Source: Nocardiopsis ansamitocini | Lineage (GTDB): Bacteria; Actinomycetota; Actinomycetes; Streptosporangiales; Streptosporangiaceae | Direction of reading: 5' to 3' | NCBI RefSeq assembly: GCF_030268225.1 | Contig: NZ_BSQG01000003.1 | Location: forward strand, 526,897 to 590,896 | Length of the DNA: 64,000 bases | Position numbers and translations under genes: made by a program | The notes under the pieces: model-generated | What the model was told of the DNA's origin: nothing | What the model saw: the letters and a program-made list of their open reading frames with translations, nothing else | Databases searched by the model: none | Shown here: positions 60,423 to 64,000 of the stretch, piece after piece | Layout of the letters: every line of letters begins with the position of its first letter | How positions within the stretch are numbered: position 1 is the first letter of the stretch

Positions 60423-61009
60423 CAGTGCACTCTCCTGTCGGAGTCGGAGGGCCATGTCTGAAGGGCGCGGATCAATCCTTCGACGAGCGCCCGGTAACTG
60501 GCATCGACGTTCTGCGGCAGGCCGAATCCGCCCCGGGTCTCCAAGTCGACGAATCCGTGCAGTCCGCTGCGCAGCATTCTGACCGCGTCGACCATCGACT
60601 CCTCTGCCAGGCCGAATCCGCGCACCACGGCGGCGATCACTTCGACCGTGCGGGCCGCTGCTGCCGTAGCCTCGGTGTCCTCGGACAGCGGTGCCACTTG
60701 CAGAGCGGCGTAGCGTCCCGGGTGGCGGGTCGCGTAATCGCGGTAGGCGGCAGCCAGGGAGTGCACCGCGTCGACCCCGGAGCGTCCCAGTGCTGCACGG
60801 CCGAGGACCTCGGCGAACTCAAGGACGGTCAACAGGGCGAGATCGCGTCGCAGCCCCTCCAGTCCGCGCACGTGTTTATACAGGCTGGGAACCGCAACGC
60901 CCAGACGTTTTGCCACGGTCGCCAGCGACAGCTGCTGGTAGCCCTCCTCGTCGCTGATCCTGGCAGCCTCGGCTGCGACCAGCGCCGGGGTCAGCCCCGC
61001 CCTAGCCAC
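60422..61009 (-). CDS. TetR-family regulator (WHG domain)
   Basis: A 195-aa repressor with an N-terminal helix-turn-helix (LTPALVAAEAARISDEEGYQQLSLATVAKRLGVAVPSLYKHVRGLEGLRRDL, about 6-55) and a C-terminal ligand domain of the WHG type (VRGFGLAEESMVDAVRMLRSGLHGFVDLETRGGFGLPQNVDASYRALVEGL). The GTG at 61009 overlaps the end of the alpha/beta hydrolase gene by 8 bases, so both come from one transcript. It probably binds the palindrome at 61843-61867. Confidence 0.92.
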   Translation of the reverse strand: MARAGLTPALVAAEAARISDEEGYQQLSLATVAKRLGVAVPSLYKHVRGLEGLRRDLALLTVLEFAEVLGRAALGRSGVDAVHSLAAAYRDYATRHPGRYAALQVAPLSEDTEATAAAARTVEVIAAVVRGFGLAEESMVDAVRMLRSGLHGFVDLETRGGFGLPQNVDASYRALVEGLIRALQTWPSDSDRRVH

Positions 61010-61838
61010 GGGTGGAGCCGGCCGTGAACGCCAGAATGGCCGCGGCGACCAGGTCGGGCCGCTGTTCCTGGGGATAGTGGCCCGCGTCGGGCACCATCAT
61101 CAGTTCTGATCCGATCCGTTCGCCGATCCAAGCCGCTTCGCGGGCAGGGTCGGGCCAGTCCGGATCGAGTGCTCCCATGAGCACGAGCGAGGGTGCGGTC
61201 ACCTCGTCCAGCCGTTGCTCCACCTCGCTGTGCGAGGTGACCAGCGTCTTCGCGATGGCACGGTAGCGCTCCTTAGAACGTAGCGCTGTGCGCACCGCTG
61301 CCATGTGCCCGTCGTGCCCGAGCGGGGTACGCCCCGCGTACAGCTTTTCCAGGTACCCCCCGAGCACTGCCGGCCCCCAAGGCCGCAAAGACAGCAGGCG
61401 TATCGCCAACCGCGTGGGTGCACCGCCCGAATCGCGGAGGAACGGACCGATCAGGACCAGTGCAGCGACCAATTCCGGACGCTCGGCGGCCACCCACGTG
61501 CTGATTGCGGCTCCCATCGAGTTGCCGACCAGCAGTGCCCGGCCGCCGCCCAGGTGTTCGATCAACGCGATGAGATCGGAGCCCCCGGCACTGTCCCCGT
61601 AGTCGTCGAAGCCGGTTGTGCTGTCGCCGTGACCACGCAGGTCCAGTACCGCGACCCGGTATCCCCGTTCGGCCAGTGCCGGTGCGAGGAAGCGGAAGCT
61701 GCTTCGGGAGGAGGCCATACCGGGGACGCATACCGCGAGGGGCCCCTCGTTGCGCTCCCCGTGCATTTCGTAGGCGACGGATCCGCCGGGACGCGACAAC
61801 AGGCGAACCGGAAGAGATCCTGATTGGCTAATTTCCAT
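61002..61838 (-). CDS. Alpha/beta-hydrolase fold enzyme
   Basis: A 278-aa serine hydrolase. The nucleophile elbow is GNSMGA (Ser107), an oxyanion region lies in CVPGMASSRSSF, the acid is likely in ALDPDW near 230, and the catalytic His is in VPDAGHYPQEQ near 260. The DLRGHGDS segment is typical of the esterase/lactonase/haloperoxidase-like branch. The substrate is unknown and may be the TetR ligand or its source. ATG 61838 is chosen because a -10 hexamer lies exactly 7 bases upstream, giving a leaderless mRNA; a longer start at 61874 would cover the promoter and operator. Confidence 0.88.
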   Translation of the reverse strand: MEISQSGSLPVRLLSRPGGSVAYEMHGERNEGPLAVCVPGMASSRSSFRFLAPALAERGYRVAVLDLRGHGDSTTGFDDYGDSAGGSDLIALIEHLGGGRALLVGNSMGAAISTWVAAERPELVAALVLIGPFLRDSGGAPTRLAIRLLSLRPWGPAVLGGYLEKLYAGRTPLGHDGHMAAVRTALRSKERYRAIAKTLVTSHSEVEQRLDEVTAPSLVLMGALDPDWPDPAREAAWIGERIGSELMMVPDAGHYPQEQRPDLVAAAILAFTAGSTRG

Positions 61839-61842
61839 AACC

Positions 61843-61874
61843 CTGAGGCTAATGCCATTAGCTTCAGGTGGCAA
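61843..61874 (-). promoter_or_regulatory. Promoter with embedded 25-base palindromic operator
   Basis: On the minus strand, TTGCCA (61869-61874), a 17-base spacer and TAGCCT (61846-61851) make a good sigma-70 promoter. The spacer and the -10 are covered by a palindrome of two 12-base arms (61843-61854 and 61856-61867, 11 of 12 pairs matching) around one central base. Binding there would block the promoter. The start codon (61838) is 7 bases after the -10. The TetR in the operon is the obvious candidate. Confidence 0.8.
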
Positions 61875-61983
61875 GAGAATCCAGCGCGGCTCTTGGGAGG
61901 GAACCGCTACCGTAGGGGGCGACGGTCCGGTGAAGCCTCAGGTGGGCCGGACGTGAAGCCAGTGAGCGCTACGGAAAGACCAC

Positions 61984-63282
61984 ATGACCGACATCATCGA
62001 CGAACTTCAGTGGCGAGGCCTTCTCGCACAGACCACCGACCTTGACGCATTGCGCAAGGCGCTGGCCGATGGTCCGGTCACCCTTTATTGCGGCTTCGAC
62101 CCAACGGCCGGGAGCCTGCACGTCGGCCACCTCACCCAGGCGCTGACGCTGGCCCGGTTCCAGCGTGCCGGTCACCGGCCGGTCGCCCTTGTGGGGGGTG
62201 GAACCGGCATGATCGGCGACCCCAAGCCCAACGCCGAACGCGCGCTCAACTCGCCGGAGACCATCCGCGGCTGGGTGGGCGCCCTGGGCGGGCAGCTCTC
62301 CGCGTTCTTGCGCTTCGCCCCGGACGGGGTGGCCGCGGGGGCAACCGACGCAATCCTTGCCGACAACGCCGACTGGCTGGGCGGTTTGTCGGCGATCGGC
62401 CTTATGCGCGACGTCGGCAAGCATTTCGGCTTGAACCAGATGCTGGCCAGGGAGACGGTCAAGAGCCGTCTTGACGGTGTCGGCATGAGTTACACCGAGT
62501 TCAGTTACGTGTTGTTGCAGTCCTACGACTATGTCGAGCTGTACCGACGGCACGGGTGCACGCTTCAGATCGGCGGCAGCGACCAGTGGGGCAACATCAC
62601 TGCGGGGCTCGACCTGATTCGCCGCATGGACGCGAACGAACCGCACGGTCCGGCACACGCATTGACCACAAACCTGCTCACCAAGGCCGACGGTACGAAG
62701 TTCGGCAAGACCGAGAGTGGGACCATCTGGCTCGACCCCGAACTGACCAGCCCCTACGCCTTCTACCAGTTCTGGTTCAATTCCGACGACCGTGACGTCG
62801 TCCGCTACTTGCGCACGTTCAGTTTCCGTTCCTGCGAGGAGATCGAGGAACTGGAGCGCCAGACCGCTGAGCGTCCTGCCGTCCGTGCGGCGCAGCGGGC
62901 GCTTGCCGAGGAGCTGACCACGATGGTGCACGGAGAACAGGAGTGCCGCAACGTCGTCGAGGCGAGCAAGGCGCTGTTCGGTCAAGGGGACCTGGCCTCG
63001 CTGCCGGAGGCGACGCTGCGTGCTGCGCTCTCGGAGGTGCCGCGCAGTCAGATCGAGGGGCCGGTTGCCGACCTCCCGCCACTGCTCGACCTGTTCGCCC
63101 AGATCGGTCTCGTCCCCAGCAAGACCGCTGCGCGGCGGATCGTGCAGGAGGGCGGTGCCTATCTCAACAACACCAAGGTCACCGACATCGAGGCCCGGGT
63201 CGGGGCCGAGGACCTGCTGCACGGGCGCTACTTGGTGTTGCGTCGGGGCAAGCGCAATATCGGCGGCGTCGTCCTCGGTTAG
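61984..63282 (+). CDS. tyrS: TyrS, tyrosyl-tRNA synthetase
   Basis: A 432-aa class I synthetase. The HIGH motif is HVGH in DPTAGSLHVGHLTQAL (about 38-53), the KMSKS counterpart is KFGKT in ADGTKFGKTESG (about 236-247), and the tyrosine site has SYVLLQSYDYVELYRRHGCTLQIGGSDQWGNI. The C-terminal S4-like RNA-binding domain (LVPSKTAARRIVQEGGAYLNNTKV) is complete. It stands directly before an rRNA operon, with a strong terminator between. Confidence 0.97.
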   Translation: MTDIIDELQWRGLLAQTTDLDALRKALADGPVTLYCGFDPTAGSLHVGHLTQALTLARFQRAGHRPVALVGGGTGMIGDPKPNAERALNSPETIRGWVGALGGQLSAFLRFAPDGVAAGATDAILADNADWLGGLSAIGLMRDVGKHFGLNQMLARETVKSRLDGVGMSYTEFSYVLLQSYDYVELYRRHGCTLQIGGSDQWGNITAGLDLIRRMDANEPHGPAHALTTNLLTKADGTKFGKTESGTIWLDPELTSPYAFYQFWFNSDDRDVVRYLRTFSFRSCEEIEELERQTAERPAVRAAQRALAEELTTMVHGEQECRNVVEASKALFGQGDLASLPEATLRAALSEVPRSQIEGPVADLPPLLDLFAQIGLVPSKTAARRIVQEGGAYLNNTKVTDIEARVGAEDLLHGRYLVLRRGKRNIGGVVLG

Positions 63283-63301
63283 CCGTCTTCCAGTCGTCCC
63301 T

Positions 63302-63335
63302 GGCGGGCTTCCCCTCGGAAGAGGGGAAGCCCGCC
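63302..63335 (+). terminator. Terminator after tyrS
   Basis: A perfect 15-bp stem (63302-63316 with 63321-63335) with a GGAA loop, 20 bases after the tyrS stop. It separates tyrS from the rRNA promoters. Confidence 0.8.
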
Positions 63336-63538
63336 GCGCTTGTGCGGTCGAGGAAAATTTTTCAGGATCGGGGTTTGGGTCTGCCACGCCGCGGGGAGGA
63401 CTGTCTCTGCCTAACCAGTAAGTCCGATCCACCGCGCAGGTCTGAACTACAGAGCCGCGCGATCCTGAAGCGTCTAGACCTGATCAAAGGTCTTCCACCT
63501 CGCTGACCTGGGGATTAACGCCAAGGTCGAGGTCGCGT

Positions 63539-63567
63539 TTGACGTGTCTTCAGGAAGAACTTATTCT
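63539..63567 (+). promoter_or_regulatory. Upstream rRNA promoter candidate
   Basis: TTGACG (63539-63544), a 17-base spacer, TATTCT (63562-63567). A close match to the sigma-70 consensus, about 300 bases upstream of the downstream promoter. Confidence 0.6.
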
Positions 63568-63839
63568 TGCCAAGCACCGCGACGTGTTGGGCGCTCACGC
63601 AGCGCCCGTTTCACCCCCTCGCGGTTCAACTCAGAGGGATCTCCGGTCTGAGCATTGCTCAAGGCTGGTAATCTTTCATCTCGGCCCTAAAAAGCCGTGA
63701 AAATGGATTGCTTTGGACATTTCGAAACACCGGTTCGGTGCAAGGAAATGTGCTGGTAATCTGGTAGAACAAGAACTCGAGGACATAAGTTCTCACCGTT
63801 CTTCACCAGCTTCATCAAGGGTTTGCGAAAAGCGCGGAT

Positions 63840-63868
63840 TTGCGCCGGAACAAACACCCTGATAAAGT
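63840..63868 (+). promoter_or_regulatory. Downstream rRNA promoter
   Basis: TTGCGC (63840-63845), a 17-base spacer, TAAAGT (63863-63868). The -10 context CTGATAAAGTCGGGA is nearly the one seen in Streptomyces rRNA promoters. Transcription would begin near 63875. Confidence 0.8.
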
Positions 63869-63874
63869 CGGGAA

Positions 63875-64000
63875 CACAACAAAGCGGAAACAACGCCGCA
63901 CCGATACGAAGAGCGTGACACGCGGGCCTGGCCCGCTGGGAATGCTTGTAGACGGTTAAGCGGTTGCTTTTTGAGAACTCAACAGCGCGTGTTTATTTAC
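63875..64000 (+). ncRNA. 16S rRNA leader (5' external spacer)
   Basis: From the probable start near 63875 to the window end. It contains a small hairpin (GCGGG 63922-63926 with CCCGC 63932-63936) and ends TTTTTGAGAACTCAACAGCG, the sequence that precedes 16S rRNA in Streptomyces and relatives, where it carries boxA-like antitermination and processing signals. The mature 16S is outside the window. Confidence 0.75.

Larger units (their letters stand above)
63336..64000 (+). other. Upstream promoter and leader region of an rRNA operon
   Basis: No protein gene is supported here. The region holds tandem promoter candidates (63539-63567, 63840-63868) and two copies of GCTGGTAATCT (at about 63663 and 63750), and ends with the 16S leader. 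The 16S gene is expected just beyond base 64000. Confidence 0.75.

Noticed and set aside
63687..63893. 68-codon minus-strand frame before the rRNA operon
   Set aside because: It lies on the rRNA promoter region; the promoter explains the sequence better.

Overview
The window is a contiguous piece of a high-GC actinobacterial chromosome. GTG and TTG starts are frequent, many genes overlap by ATGA, and there is a cvnABCD 'conservon'. The gene strings pdxS-pdxT-yebC-ruvCAB-yajC-apt-relA, alaS-ruvX-mltG-aroE and infC-rpmI-rplT-rlmB-pheST are actinobacterial. The last 160 bases carry a Streptomyces-like rRNA promoter and 16S leader. I would place it in the Streptosporangiales, perhaps Nocardiopsaceae; the family is inference from gene content. 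It is mostly core chromosome. I saw no insertion sequence, prophage, CRISPR array, tRNA or complete rRNA gene.

Layout. 1-13.2 kb: vitamin B6 synthesis (pdxS 3' end, pdxT), yebC, Holliday-junction genes ruvCAB, yajC, apt, the (p)ppGpp enzyme relA, a DUF349 protein, a metallo-beta-lactamase-fold hydrolase and aspS. 13.2-24.3 kb: signalling and envelope genes: a PAS/GAF/PP2C phosphatase, a PAP2 phosphatase, a canonical membrane Ser/Thr kinase, rarA, a lipoprotein, a kinase with altered catalytic motifs, two small alaS-associated envelope proteins and a Nudix hydrolase. 24.3-38.4 kb: alaS-ruvX-mltG-aroE, the infC operon with a structured leader, an rRNA methyltransferase, an orphan soluble histidine kinase and pheST. 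38.4-41.3 kb: a MarR regulator, a PPOX-type flavoprotein behind an iron-box-like site, and an FAD-dependent oxidoreductase. 41.3-49.1 kb: arginine genes argCJBDR-argG-argH behind two ArgR-like boxes; argF is absent. 49.1-59 kb: a complete conservon, a CbiX-like protein, a second incomplete conservon (A and C only) and an orphan ETF-beta-like protein. 59-64 kb: a secreted HNH nuclease; an operon of alpha/beta hydrolase, TetR regulator and a membrane gene split by an in-frame TAG; tyrS; and the promoter and leader region of an rRNA operon whose 16S gene begins just beyond the window.

How it works together. The arginine block is a nearly complete pathway that encodes its own repressor. The aminoacyl-tRNA synthetases (aspS, alaS, pheST, tyrS), infC-rpmI-rplT and the rRNA leader serve translation. 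The 49-59 kb region is the most distinctive part: two membrane ATPase sensors of the conservon type, only one of which has its roadblock protein and GTPase, interspersed with two proteins of cofactor or redox superfamilies that lack their usual partners.

The observations I rank highest are the paired full and partial conservons; the self-contained TetR operon with a promoter-embedded palindrome, apparent leaderless start and TAG-interrupted gene; the altered-motif kinase beside a lipoprotein; the infC leader with an ATC start; and gene-order gaps where secD/secF, hisS and argF would be expected.
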